From an uncultured Eubacteriales bacterium (lineage in GTDB: Bacteria > Bacillota > Clostridia > Oscillospirales > CAG-272): 13,754 nt of DNA. Below the pieces are notes generated by a model. The model was not told where the DNA came from and did not search any database. It saw nothing but the letters and a program-made list of their open reading frames with translations. The stretch spans positions 1 to 13,754 of the forward strand of contig CAKRWK010000006.1 of assembly GCA_934417455.1 (NCBI GenBank), read 5' to 3'. This document shows positions 5,682-13,754 of this stretch, piece after piece (position 1 is the stretch's first letter; each line of letters begins with the position of its first letter). Made by a program: the position numbers and the translations under genes.

Positions 5682-8600
5682 ATGTGTAAAAAAAGTCTTT
5701 TCACTTCTTTGCTTTCGGCAACTTTCCTGTTGTTCATGTGTTGTTTCCCGGTTGCCTGTGACAACGCCGGCGAAACTCCCGACCATGTACACAACTATGT
5801 GTCGGAAAATACGGATACGGCGTATCTGAAAACCGGAGCGACGTGCACAGAAGCCGCCATATACTACAAATCATGTTCGTGCGGAGCCAAAGGCGAGGAA
5901 ACTTTTACATACGGTGGGCCGCTCGGACACAATTGGAGCGACTGGACGGATGTCAAATCCGTTTCGTGCTTCGACGACGGCATACGCAAAAAAAACTGCC
6001 GTGTCTGCGGGGATGAGGTCACGGAAAACGTTTACAGCGGCGGGCACATTTTTGAAAACGGCGTTTGTACGGCTTGCGGCGTCGGTCAGACAAACGGGCT
6101 GAATTATGTTCTTACAAGCCTGACGGCAGACGGCAAAACAACGGAAGGTTACGTCGTCACCGGATGGAAAACGAGGCCGTCGGGAAATGTCGAATTGATT
6201 GTTCCCGACGAGTACAACGGAAAACCGGTGATAGAAATTGCGGATCACGCATTTTACGGGGATGAAAATATTGTATCGGTATGGTTACCGGACAGAATCA
6301 TCCGGATAGGCGCATGCGCTTTTCAGTCTACGAAAAATTTGAGACGTATTTCCGCCGGACATCACACTCTGAACATCGGAAGAGACGCGTTTTCGGGTAC
6401 GGCATTCAGTCAGGACGGGGAAAATTATACCGACGGTATATTGTATCTGGATTTACGCAGCAGCAACAATAAGGTAGTGATATCTTCTTCGGACACCGTG
6501 AAACACGCATATTTAAGCGACGATGTTGTCGCCATTGTACCGGGAGCCTTCTCTGCGGCACAAGGTGCACTCGAAACATTATCCTTCGGAAAAAGTCTGA
6601 CGGCCGTTTATGAAAACACTTTCAGTTCTTTTTACATGATAAAGAGAGTGGATTATCGGGGGACGGTCGAGGACTGGTGGAAAATAAAATTTGAAAATTA
6701 CAATGCGAATCCGCTGTTTTGCGGTGCGGAACTTTACGTTGACGGCAAGGCCGTAACGGAAATTTCAACGCCTGCCTTTCTCCGCGAAGTCGGACTCTCC
6801 TTTGCGGGATGTTCAAGTCTGCAAAAACTGACAGTCACCGGAAACATATCGGAAATCGGTGATTATGCATTTTTGAATTGCAAAAATCTCACGGAAGTGA
6901 TTTTTTCGGATGAATTGGGCGTTATCGGCGTGGGAGCATTCAAAAACTGCTCGGGACTTACGTCGCTTACATTCGGAAAAAATCTTCGGGAAATCCGTGC
7001 CGACGCTTTTGAAAATACCGAGAACCTGACGTTTGTTTCGATATCCGACGAAAACCGGTGGTTTTCCGCTTTTTACGGGGTTTTGTACAGTAAAGACGGC
7101 AGCACGGACGTTATCGTCCCCTCTGCTTTGCAGGGAGAAATTACGATTCCCGATTCCTTCGATTTTAAGAACAGACGGGGCTCATTTGACAGCGAGGGAC
7201 TTACGGCGGTTCACGTCAACGACAGGCACAAGTATCAGAAGAGCCATCAGGGCATACTGTATGAATCGGGTGTGGATGAATCCGGAAAGCAATTTATCTT
7301 TGTGCCGAAAGGTATCCGAGGCAAAGTCCGCCTGCCCGACGAAATCATCCGGATCGACGATTATGCATTTTTCGGCTGCCGTGCTTTGGGGGGCATAGAG
7401 TTCGGCGCAAATCTTGTCTCCGTCGGAAAATATGCGTTTGCGGACTGCACCGCACTCACCGATATTGTCTTTCCGGAATCTCTGACCGACATAGACAAAT
7501 GCGCTTTCAGCGGTTGTACGGCGCTTGTCCGCGTCGAGTTCGGAAAAAAGGTGCGTTGCATAGACACGGATGCATTTCTCCATTGTCCGCTGACCTCGGT
7601 CGTGTTCCCGCATTACAAAGGCTGGGAAGGATGTTCGGAATACGATATGAAAAATCCGTCCGCGGCAGCCGACATTCTGAAATCCGGACGATATCTCAGC
7701 AACGACGGTTATTTTGAACTTCGCTTTGTTGCGGACGGAAATACGGTTCAGACTTTCAGATATACCTATGATGAGATCGAAAAGGTTACGGAACCGACCA
7801 TCCCGCAAAAGGACGGTTATTCGGCAAAATGGGAAGATTATGCGCTCCCTTGCGACGGTACGGTCAATGCAATTTACAGCATCTGTACTTATTTCATCAC
7901 ATTTAAAGCGGACGGACAAACAATTGCAAAAATCGCTTTTACCGTCCATGATAAGGCCATCGACGAACCGGACATCCCGCAAAAGCAAGGATATTCGGCA
8001 GTTTGGGAAAAGTATACGCTTGCACTTCGCGATTTTACCGTTTGTGCCGTCTATACGCCGATAGTTTATAAAGTACGGTTCACGGAAAGCAACTCGGTGG
8101 TAGCCGAGCGGGAATATACGGTGGAAAACAAAGTCATTTCCGAACCCGCCATCACGGAAAAGTACGGATATACCGCAAAATGGTCTGATTATACGCTTAC
8201 GTTCGGCGATATCGTTGTTAAAGCGATATATACTCCGATAAAGTATAAAGTTTTCTTTATGGCAGACGGAAAAACGGTATCGGAAACTACATATAATCTG
8301 GAAAACAAAGCCATAGACGCGCCTGCGGTTCCGGCGAAAAAGGGATATAGCGGCGTTTGGGAATCTTATGTCGACGACCTCATCGGCGGAGACGTTACCG
8401 TAAACGCAATATACACCATCGTGCGCTACAAGGTGACGTTCAAAAGCGATTTCCCTACCCCGGATTACCGCAGCGAAACGGTGTATTACGACATAGAAAA
8501 TCCGACCGTTACGGAACCGTCCGGTTTTCATCTTTCGGGATATACCGCGGAATGGGAAGATTATGAACTGAACTATGAAGACATAACGGTCCATGCGCTT

Positions 8601-10781
8601 TACACGTCGCAAGGTGCAACCGACGGATTGACCTACGGTTACATACCGGGGCAAGGATATAAAGCGGAAGGTTATCGGGGGACTTCCAAAGATGTTGTAA
8701 TTCCCAAAATATACAGAAACGAGCCTGTCATAACTCTCGGATACCGACTGTTTGCCGATCGTTCCGATATTGAAAGCATATCCTTGCCGGACAGCATAAT
8801 CAGCATGGGTTTTAATGTTTTTTACCATTGCAGCAATTTGAAGTATGTATCGATTCCGAACGGGTTGGCTGACCATATCAATGAAGATGATTTCGACGGA
8901 TGCGATTCGTTGCAGTACAACATCTACGGCAACGCCAAGTATTTGGGAAATGAAAACAACAAATATCTGATATTGGTTTGTGCATCGGACGAAAACATAA
9001 AATCCTGTGATGTCAGCGAAAACTGTGTTCGCATCTTTGACAATGCGTTCTCCGGGTGCAACGATCTGGAAAGTATCACCGTACCGGAAAGCAATTTTGC
9101 CTATGCGAGCCGGGACGGAATACTGTACAACAAAGGAAAAACCTATTTTTTGCATATACCGAAAGGCATAAAAGGTAAAATAACCATTCCCGACAGTATA
9201 ACAAGTATCGGCAGAAACGCCTTCGAATCCTGCTCCGGCTTGACAAGTATAGTCATACCCGACAGTGTAACGTCGATCGATTGGAATGCCTTTTATAAGT
9301 GCAACAATTTGACAAGCGTAAACTATATCGGTACCATAGACCGGTGGATGCAAATAAATTTTGCCTGTGTTGCCGCCAACCCATTGAATACCGGCGCGAA
9401 ATTGTATATAAACGACAAGTCGGTAACGGAAATAAATATAACCGACGCAACGAAAATATCCGATTATGTGTTCGCCGGTTGCTCCGGTTTAACAAGCGTA
9501 ACCATAGGCAATGGTGTAACGTGTATAGGCAATGCATCCTTCTACAAGTGCATTGGTTTAACAAGTATAGTTATACCCGACGGTGTGGCGAGTATAGGGA
9601 TATATGCCTTCTATAATTGCAGCGGTTTGGCAAGTATAGTTATACCGGACAGTGTGACGAGTATAGGAGAATATGCCTTCACCGGTTGTTCTTACAATAA
9701 AAACATATACTACACAGGCACGATAGACCGGTGGGTGCAAACAGAGTTCGGAAATTTCGGCGCAGGACTGTTAGACGATGACGCAAAATTGTATGTAAAC
9801 AACGAGTTGGTCACAAGAGCGAACATAACCGCAGCAACAAAGATAAACGCTTATGCATTTTACGGATATCGCAGGTTAATCAGCGTAACGATAGGAAACT
9901 GCGTGACGTGTATAGACACGTGGGCGTTTGCTCAATGCTGTAAACTTGCGGAAGTGATAAATGAGAGCCGTCTGAATATAACCGCCGGAAGCGAAGACAA
10001 CGGTCTAGTCGGTTGTTACGCCAAAACCGTACATAGCGGAAAAAGCAGGATTGTAAATCAAGGTGATTTTTGGTTTATCACAGGCGATAACGGCGTAAAT
10101 TATCTGATCGCTTATACGGGTACGGCAACCGAACTTACCTTACCTGAGAATTATAGCGGCAAAACTTACGAAATCTGTGACTATGCTTTCTACCGTTGCA
10201 GCGGTTTGACAGGCATCGTTATACCGGACGGTGTAACGAATATAGGCAGCAGTGCCTTTGAAAAATGCGAAAACTTAACCACCGTCATCATAGGAAACGG
10301 CGTAACGGGCATAGGCAGCAGTGCCTTCATGTATTGCGGAAGTTTAACAGACGTAACCATAGGAAGCAGCGTAACGGACATTGGCAAGAATGCTTTCACA
10401 TTTTGCGGTAGTTTAACAAGTATCGTTATACCGGACAATGTGACGAACATAGGTTCCGGTACTTTCCTTCGGTGCTATAATCTGACAAACGTAATAATAG
10501 GCGACGGTGTAACAAGTGTGGGGGCTTTTGCCTTTGAATATTGCAATTTGAAAAGTATCGTCATCGGATCCGGTATAACGGAGATTTCCCATGATGCGTT
10601 CTTCGCAGCCTATGTAGGGATTGTGTACTACAAAGGCACGGAAATCCAATGGAAAAATATCGTTATCGGGGACGGAAATACAAATCTCACCGACGCTGCA
10701 TACTTCTGTTACAGCGAAAGCCGGCCGACCGAAAGCGGAAACTATTGGCATTATGAGGACGGTGTACCGACAGTGTGGTAA
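5682..10781 (+). CDS. large exported BspA-type leucine-rich repeat protein with five InlB-B/Flg_new-like domains
   Basis: The 1699-residue protein is predicted to be exported. A basic start (MCKK) and hydrophobic stretch end at VAC26, a possible lipoprotein site, though Pro at -3 is atypical. Residues 35-133 are Cys-rich (CSCG at 65-68, CRVCG at 106-110, CTACG at 129-133) and include the ATCTE and LGHNW motifs common in clostridial secreted proteins. LRR block A spans about 138-676, with BspA-type units such as EIGDYAFLNC. Five tandem repeats of about 60 residues follow (677-976), each with GY(S/T) before W(E/S)xY and ending in A(I/V/L)Y(S/T). LRR block B begins near 981 and block C near 1470, both with classic SIVIPDxVTxIGxxAF units. 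The tail GNYWHYEDGVPTVW is typical of clostridial LRR proteins, so the end is complete. There is no LPxTG, SLH or dockerin anchor. BspA-type proteins bind host proteins or mediate adhesion; the ligand here is unknown. Codon use is clearly richer in A+T than in the flanking genes. Confidence 0.92.
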   Translation: MCKKSLFTSLLSATFLLFMCCFPVACDNAGETPDHVHNYVSENTDTAYLKTGATCTEAAIYYKSCSCGAKGEETFTYGGPLGHNWSDWTDVKSVSCFDDGIRKKNCRVCGDEVTENVYSGGHIFENGVCTACGVGQTNGLNYVLTSLTADGKTTEGYVVTGWKTRPSGNVELIVPDEYNGKPVIEIADHAFYGDENIVSVWLPDRIIRIGACAFQSTKNLRRISAGHHTLNIGRDAFSGTAFSQDGENYTDGILYLDLRSSNNKVVISSSDTVKHAYLSDDVVAIVPGAFSAAQGALETLSFGKSLTAVYENTFSSFYMIKRVDYRGTVEDWWKIKFENYNANPLFCGAELYVDGKAVTEISTPAFLREVGLSFAGCSSLQKLTVTGNISEIGDYAFLNCKNLTEVIFSDELGVIGVGAFKNCSGLTSLTFGKNLREIRADAFENTENLTFVSISDENRWFSAFYGVLYSKDGSTDVIVPSALQGEITIPDSFDFKNRRGSFDSEGLTAVHVNDRHKYQKSHQGILYESGVDESGKQFIFVPKGIRGKVRLPDEIIRIDDYAFFGCRALGGIEFGANLVSVGKYAFADCTALTDIVFPESLTDIDKCAFSGCTALVRVEFGKKVRCIDTDAFLHCPLTSVVFPHYKGWEGCSEYDMKNPSAAADILKSGRYLSNDGYFELRFVADGNTVQTFRYTYDEIEKVTEPTIPQKDGYSAKWEDYALPCDGTVNAIYSICTYFITFKADGQTIAKIAFTVHDKAIDEPDIPQKQGYSAVWEKYTLALRDFTVCAVYTPIVYKVRFTESNSVVAEREYTVENKVISEPAITEKYGYTAKWSDYTLTFGDIVVKAIYTPIKYKVFFMADGKTVSETTYNLENKAIDAPAVPAKKGYSGVWESYVDDLIGGDVTVNAIYTIVRYKVTFKSDFPTPDYRSETVYYDIENPTVTEPSGFHLSGYTAEWEDYELNYEDITVHALYTSQGATDGLTYGYIPGQGYKAEGYRGTSKDVVIPKIYRNEPVITLGYRLFADRSDIESISLPDSIISMGFNVFYHCSNLKYVSIPNGLADHINEDDFDGCDSLQYNIYGNAKYLGNENNKYLILVCASDENIKSCDVSENCVRIFDNAFSGCNDLESITVPESNFAYASRDGILYNKGKTYFLHIPKGIKGKITIPDSITSIGRNAFESCSGLTSIVIPDSVTSIDWNAFYKCNNLTSVNYIGTIDRWMQINFACVAANPLNTGAKLYINDKSVTEINITDATKISDYVFAGCSGLTSVTIGNGVTCIGNASFYKCIGLTSIVIPDGVASIGIYAFYNCSGLASIVIPDSVTSIGEYAFTGCSYNKNIYYTGTIDRWVQTEFGNFGAGLLDDDAKLYVNNELVTRANITAATKINAYAFYGYRRLISVTIGNCVTCIDTWAFAQCCKLAEVINESRLNITAGSEDNGLVGCYAKTVHSGKSRIVNQGDFWFITGDNGVNYLIAYTGTATELTLPENYSGKTYEICDYAFYRCSGLTGIVIPDGVTNIGSSAFEKCENLTTVIIGNGVTGIGSSAFMYCGSLTDVTIGSSVTDIGKNAFTFCGSLTSIVIPDNVTNIGSGTFLRCYNLTNVIIGDGVTSVGAFAFEYCNLKSIVIGSGITEISHDAFFAAYVGIVYYKGTEIQWKNIVIGDGNTNLTDAAYFCYSESRPTESGNYWHYEDGVPTVW
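7710..8609 (+). repeat. five tandem protein repeats of InlB-B / Flg_new type inside the LRR protein
   Basis: This 300-residue stretch consists of five units. Each begins with a strand such as YKVRF, FITFKADG or YKVTF, has a short Y-containing strand, then EP or AP, then GY(S/T)xxW(E/S)xY, and closes with a strand such as VNAIYT. The layout matches the small beta-grasp-like repeats of Listeria internalin B and many Firmicute surface proteins. These usually carry FxGWY, whereas here the position is W(E/S)xY. The units are diverged from each other at DNA level, so they are an old duplication. They probably act as a spacer or stalk between LRR blocks A and B. Confidence 0.8.
9480..9690 (+). repeat. 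69-bp tandem DNA repeats coding 23-residue LRR units
   Basis: Near-identical stretches containing AACAAG or GGCAAG followed by a GTATAG/CGTAACC-type core recur with a 69-base period (for example the AAG at 9494, 9563 and 9632). Each unit encodes one 23-residue BspA-type LRR (LTSIVIPDGVxSIGxxAFxxC). High identity of adjacent units makes this stretch prone to slippage or recombination. Confidence 0.8.
10200..10560 (+). repeat. second array of 69-bp tandem LRR-coding repeats
   Basis: About five units with the same 69-base period (GTTTAAC at 10342 and again at 10411) encode LRR units of block C. They alternate between IVIPDxVTxIG and VxIGxxVTxIG forms. The array ends shortly before the conserved C-terminal tail of the protein. 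Confidence 0.8.
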
Positions 10782-10884
10782 CCGAATGTTCTCCGAGAGA
10801 TTCGACGGCAGAAAACCGACCATTTGCCGCCGATTGTCCGGGTTCCCGGAACAACCGCCACGCGGAATGCGCGAACAAAAAACG

Positions 10885-10918
10885 AAAAAGACCGGAAACA
10901 TGATTTTCCGGTCTTTTT
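10885..10918. terminator. bidirectional intrinsic terminator between the LRR gene and infB
   Basis: A perfect 14-bp stem (AAAAAGACCGGAAA at 10885-10898 with its complement at 10905-10918) encloses a six-base loop. The stem ends in an A run on one side and a T run on the other, so either strand yields a GC-containing hairpin followed by U residues. It lies 104 bases after the LRR gene stop and 108 bases after the infB stop, as expected for a shared terminator between convergent genes. Confidence 0.92.
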
Positions 10919-10919
10919 G

Positions 10920-10944
10920 TTCGGCCATGCGAAAAGCGGCCGAA
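10920..10944. repeat. small inverted repeat beside the terminator
   Basis: TTCGGCC (10920-10926) pairs with GGCCGAA (10938-10944) around an 11-base loop. It directly adjoins the main terminator on the infB side and might help stop infB transcripts, but it has no T run of its own. The remaining bases of 10782-11026 show no gene or other clear signal. Confidence 0.4.
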
Positions 10945-11026
10945 GGGGGACAATTGTTTTTTGCATTTTATGCGGGTTTGCGTGGGACATTGTTTGAGAA
11001 AAACCGCGTATTTTGCAAATAAATAT

Positions 11027-13754
11027 TTACTGTTTGACCTCTTCCATGACGAAGGCTTCGAGAATATCGTTTTCTTTGATGTCGTTGAAACGTTCGAGAC
11101 CGATACCGCATTCGTAGCCTTCGGCCACCTCGCGCACGTCGTCCTTGAAGCGGCGCAGAGAGGAAATTTTGTCCTCGAAAATCACGACGCCGTCGCGAAC
11201 GACGCGGATTTGCGCCGCACGGGTACCCTTACCGTCCTGGATATAGGAACCGGCGATGGTGCCGACATTCGGGACATGAATGGTCTGGCGCACCTGTGCA
11301 TGGCCGAGGATGACCTCGCGGAATTTCGGCGCCAGCATACCCTTCATAGCGGCTTCTATTTCGTCGATGATTTCGTAAATGATACGGTGTGTACGGATGT
11401 CAACCTTGTTGCGCTCAGCGCTGTCGATGGCGTTCTTGTCGGGACGGACATTGAAGCCGACGATGATGGCGTTGGACGCGGCGGCAAGCATAACGTCGGA
11501 CTCGGTGATACCGCCGACGGCCGTGTGAATAACGGCAACTTTGACTTCCTCGTTCGAGAGTTTGAGCAGAGACGCTTTGACCGCTTCGGCAGAACCGGCG
11601 ACATCGGCTTTGACGATGATGTTGAGAACTTTCACGCCCTCGGGAATCTGGTTGAACAGGTCGTCGAGGCTGACGCGGGCATTGGCCGCGAGAATTTCCT
11701 GACGCATTTCGTTTCTGCGGCGCTCGGCCAGCGTTTTGGCCATGCGCTCGTCTTCGACGGCGTTGAGTTCGTCGCCCGCCTGGGGCACATCGTCAAGACC
11801 GGTGATTTCCACCGGCACGGAGGGACCGGCCGTGCGGATAAGTTTGCCTTTATCGTCCTTCATGGAACGCACGCGACCGACGGCGTTGCCGACAATCACG
11901 TAGTCACCCTGATGGAGCGTACCGTTCTGCACGAGGATGGTGGCCACGGGTCCCTGTCCTTTGTCCAGACGGGATTCGATGACGATACCCTTCGCGCGGC
12001 GGTTGGGATTGGCTTTCAGTTCCTTGACCTCGGCGACAAGAAGGACGCTTTCCAGAAGGTCGGGAATACCCTGCCCCGTCAGCGCGGAGACGGGCACGCA
12101 GATGACGTCTCCACCCCATGCCTCGGGCACAAGGCTATACTGCGTCAACTGGTTGAGGACGTTATCGGGATTGGCATGGGGTTTATCCATTTTGTTGATG
12201 GCGACGATGATGTCGATACCGGCGGCCTTGGCGTGGTTGATGGCCTCCACGGTCTGGGGCATAACGCCGTCATCCGCGGCCACGACAAGAATGGCAATAT
12301 CGGTGGATTTCGCGCCGCGCATACGCATGGCGGTAAAGGCTTCGTGGCCGGGCGTATCTAAGAAGGTGACGTCCTTGCCGTTCACTTTCACGCGGTAAGC
12401 ACCGATGGCCTGCGTGATACCGCCTGCCTCGCCTTTGGTGACGTTGGTGTGACGGATGGCATCGAGAATGGAAGTTTTACCGTGGTCAACGTGACCCATA
12501 ACGCAAACAACGGGGGCACGCTCAACGAGGTCTTCCGGTTTGTCTTCCGTCTCCGTGAAGAGTTTTTCTTCCATGGTGACGACGACCTCGCGGGTCACTT
12601 TGGCGCCGAACTCGTCGGCAATCAACTCGGCGGTCTCGTAGTCCACCACATCGTTGACGGTTTTCATCTCACCCATGAACATGAGTTTCTTGACGACTTC
12701 CGCCGAGGACTTTTTCAGGCGGAGCGCCAACTCACCGACGGAAATTTCGTCGGGCACCGTAATCTCCAGCGGCTTTTTGCGGGCAATTTCCGCTTCCATA
12801 CGCTTGATTTTTTCGGCGGCGGCACGCTGTTTGTCTTTGGCACTGCGCTGAGTCTGTTTCTTGTTGTCCTGTTTCTTGAGTTTCTGTTTCTGCGCTTTGG
12901 TATCCGTGCCGTTGGCGATGGCGAAGAATTTTTCACTGTATCTGTCATCGTACTTCGACAGGTTGACATCGGACGTTCTGGTATCCACCACGCGGGTTTT
13001 CGGCGCGGTATCGGACACGTTTTCCGACACGATGTTGACGCCGCCTTTGACATCTTCTTTCGGTACGACGGGCGTAATCGTCTTGAACTGCTGTCTCTGC
13101 GCGCGGCGTTCTTCCTTCTTCTGCGCTTCGATACGCGCCTTTTCCTTGGCCGCTTCTTTGATTTTCACTTCTTCCATGGCGCGCATTTCCGCCTGGGCGC
13201 GGGCAACTCTCTGCTGACGTTCGAGTTGCGCCTGCTGGGCAGGGCGCGTCGGGTTCGGTGCCGCGGGTTTGGGGGTAGGGGTTGCCATGCGCTTGGCAAA
13301 GGGATTTTCCTGCGGCTGGGCGGTATAACGGCCGTAACCGTTGCCACCGCGGCGGTCACCGCCGGCGGGGCGGTTGTTCTGATAGCCGCCCTGACGGTTG
13401 TCACCGGGACGGCCGCCCTGCGCACCGGGACGGTTGTTCTGAGAGCCGCCCTGACGGTTGTCGCCCGAACGGTTGCCCTGATAGGCGGAACGGCCGTCGG
13501 CGGGGCGGGCATTGTTTCTGCCGTCGTTCGGACGGACGGGAGCGTTCTTCGGAGATTCCGCTTTGGGAGCCGCCGGCGCGGCCTTCGGCGCTTCGGATTT
13601 CGATGTTTCGGCCTTGGGGGCTTCCGCCTTGGGAGCCTCCGGGGCTTTCTCGGCCTTGGGGGGCTGGGAAACGCCCTTGCGCAGCGCCTCGGCGGGAGAT
13701 TTGCTGCTCCGGGAGGCGGCGGACAGGGCAGAAGGCGCGGCCTTGGGGGCCGGG
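11027..13754 (-). CDS. infB: translation initiation factor IF-2 (5' end outside the window)
   Basis: IF-2 is the GTPase that brings initiator fMet-tRNA to the 30S subunit and promotes subunit joining. At least 908 residues are visible. The frame stays open to the window edge, so the ATG at 13288 is internal. From the N-terminal side there is a Pro/Lys/Ala/Glu-rich stretch (PKAE repeats), then a Gly/Asn/Arg/Gln-rich stretch at about 13300-13530, then a highly charged Gln/Lys/Arg/Glu coil. An IF2_N domain follows ([20 protein letters not shown]). The GTPase domain is complete: GHVDHGKT (near 12478-12501), GEAGGIT, DTPGHE (12341-12358), NKMD (12185-12196) and an SALTG G5 loop. The following beta-barrel and C-terminal domains appear intact and end in VMEEVKQ. 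In many Firmicutes rbfA follows infB directly; here a terminator follows instead. Confidence 0.97.
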   Translation of the reverse strand, partial: PAPKAAPSALSAASRSSKSPAEALRKGVSQPPKAEKAPEAPKAEAPKAETSKSEAPKAAPAAPKAESPKNAPVRPNDGRNNARPADGRSAYQGNRSGDNRQGGSQNNRPGAQGGRPGDNRQGGYQNNRPAGGDRRGGNGYGRYTAQPQENPFAKRMATPTPKPAAPNPTRPAQQAQLERQQRVARAQAEMRAMEEVKIKEAAKEKARIEAQKKEERRAQRQQFKTITPVVPKEDVKGGVNIVSENVSDTAPKTRVVDTRTSDVNLSKYDDRYSEKFFAIANGTDTKAQKQKLKKQDNKKQTQRSAKDKQRAAAEKIKRMEAEIARKKPLEITVPDEISVGELALRLKKSSAEVVKKLMFMGEMKTVNDVVDYETAELIADEFGAKVTREVVVTMEEKLFTETEDKPEDLVERAPVVCVMGHVDHGKTSILDAIRHTNVTKGEAGGITQAIGAYRVKVNGKDVTFLDTPGHEAFTAMRMRGAKSTDIAILVVAADDGVMPQTVEAINHAKAAGIDIIVAINKMDKPHANPDNVLNQLTQYSLVPEAWGGDVICVPVSALTGQGIPDLLESVLLVAEVKELKANPNRRAKGIVIESRLDKGQGPVATILVQNGTLHQGDYVIVGNAVGRVRSMKDDKGKLIRTAGPSVPVEITGLDDVPQAGDELNAVEDERMAKTLAERRRNEMRQEILAANARVSLDDLFNQIPEGVKVLNIIVKADVAGSAEAVKASLLKLSNEEVKVAVIHTAVGGITESDVMLAAASNAIIVGFNVRPDKNAIDSAERNKVDIRTHRIIYEIIDEIEAAMKGMLAPKFREVILGHAQVRQTIHVPNVGTIAGSYIQDGKGTRAAQIRVVRDGVVIFEDKISSLRRFKDDVREVAEGYECGIGLERFNDIKENDILEAFVMEEVKQ
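13371..13462 (-). repeat. 60-bp direct repeat in the IF-2 low-complexity region
   Basis: A 32-base segment at 13371-13402 recurs at 13431-13462 with a single mismatch, a period of 60 bases or 20 residues. It encodes GDNRQGG(S/Y)QNNRP. This sits in the disordered N-terminal extension of IF-2, which differs greatly among bacteria. Confidence 0.8.

Noticed and set aside
7182..9353. 723-codon open frame on the minus strand inside the LRR gene
   Set aside because: Regular repeats without stops on one strand often leave the opposite strand open. The product only mirrors the LRR units (recurring YTVGYDYTCQ-like strings) and there is no ribosome binding site or promoter evidence.
10838..10851. Palindrome TCCGGGTTCCCGGA after the LRR gene as a terminator
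   Set aside because: It has no T run behind it, and a far better terminator lies at 10885-10918.
10961..12361. 466-codon open frame on the plus strand opposite infB
   Set aside because: It is antisense to the conserved GTPase and C-terminal domains of IF-2. The composition is typical of a mirror frame and no domain is recognisable.
13286..13288. ATG at 13288 as the start of infB
   Set aside because: The frame continues upstream to the window edge through a typical IF-2 low-complexity region without a stop, so this Met is internal.

Overview
The window looks like a piece of chromosome from a member of the Clostridia (Bacillota), probably an uncultured gut-type Oscillospiraceae or Christensenellales relative. 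This rests on the gene families present (a DUF6062-type protein, a YhaN/SbcC-like ATPase with a membrane hairpin, a BspA-type leucine-rich repeat surface protein with the clostridial-style C-terminal tail), strong GGAGG ribosome binding sites, and a GC-rich backbone. No sequence search was possible, so this placement is inference.

Layout. Positions 1-5420 hold a compact minus-strand gene group. Read in its own direction it runs: a Cys-rich DUF6062-type protein (5314-4598), a membrane-anchored SMC/SbcC-like ATPase (4545-2188), a divergent PfkB-family sugar-kinase-like protein (2137-1190), an alpha/beta hydrolase of the monoacylglycerol lipase type (1153-215), and the first 72 codons of the tRNA dimethylallyltransferase miaA (218-1, running off the window). 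Gaps are 52, 50 and 36 bases, and the hydrolase stop overlaps the miaA start as ATGA. A near-consensus promoter (5420-5392) stands in front, and no terminator is visible inside, so this is probably one operon. The genes do not form an obvious single pathway.

Positions 5415-5681 are a divergent intergenic region. It carries the minus-strand promoter, a GC-rich hairpin element and an extended -10 promoter (5550-5578) for the plus-strand gene.

Positions 5682-10781 encode one large exported protein of 1699 residues. It has a signal peptide with a possible but weak lipobox, a Cys-rich N-terminal region, a BspA-type LRR block, five tandem beta-repeat domains of InlB-B/Flg_new type, and two more LRR blocks. 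It is visibly more A+T-rich than its neighbours, and its last third is built of 69-bp DNA repeats. It is the accessory element in an otherwise housekeeping region.

Positions 10782-11026 separate convergent genes and carry a strong two-way intrinsic terminator. Positions 11027-13754 hold infB (initiation factor IF-2) on the minus strand, open at its 5' end. It has a long low-complexity N-terminal region followed by intact IF2_N, GTPase and C-terminal parts.

No rRNA, tRNA, CRISPR array, transposase or integrase was seen. The best candidates for something under-described are the modular LRR protein, the pairing of the DUF6062 protein with an SMC-like ATPase that lacks its usual nuclease partner, and the PfkB-like protein with altered signature motifs.
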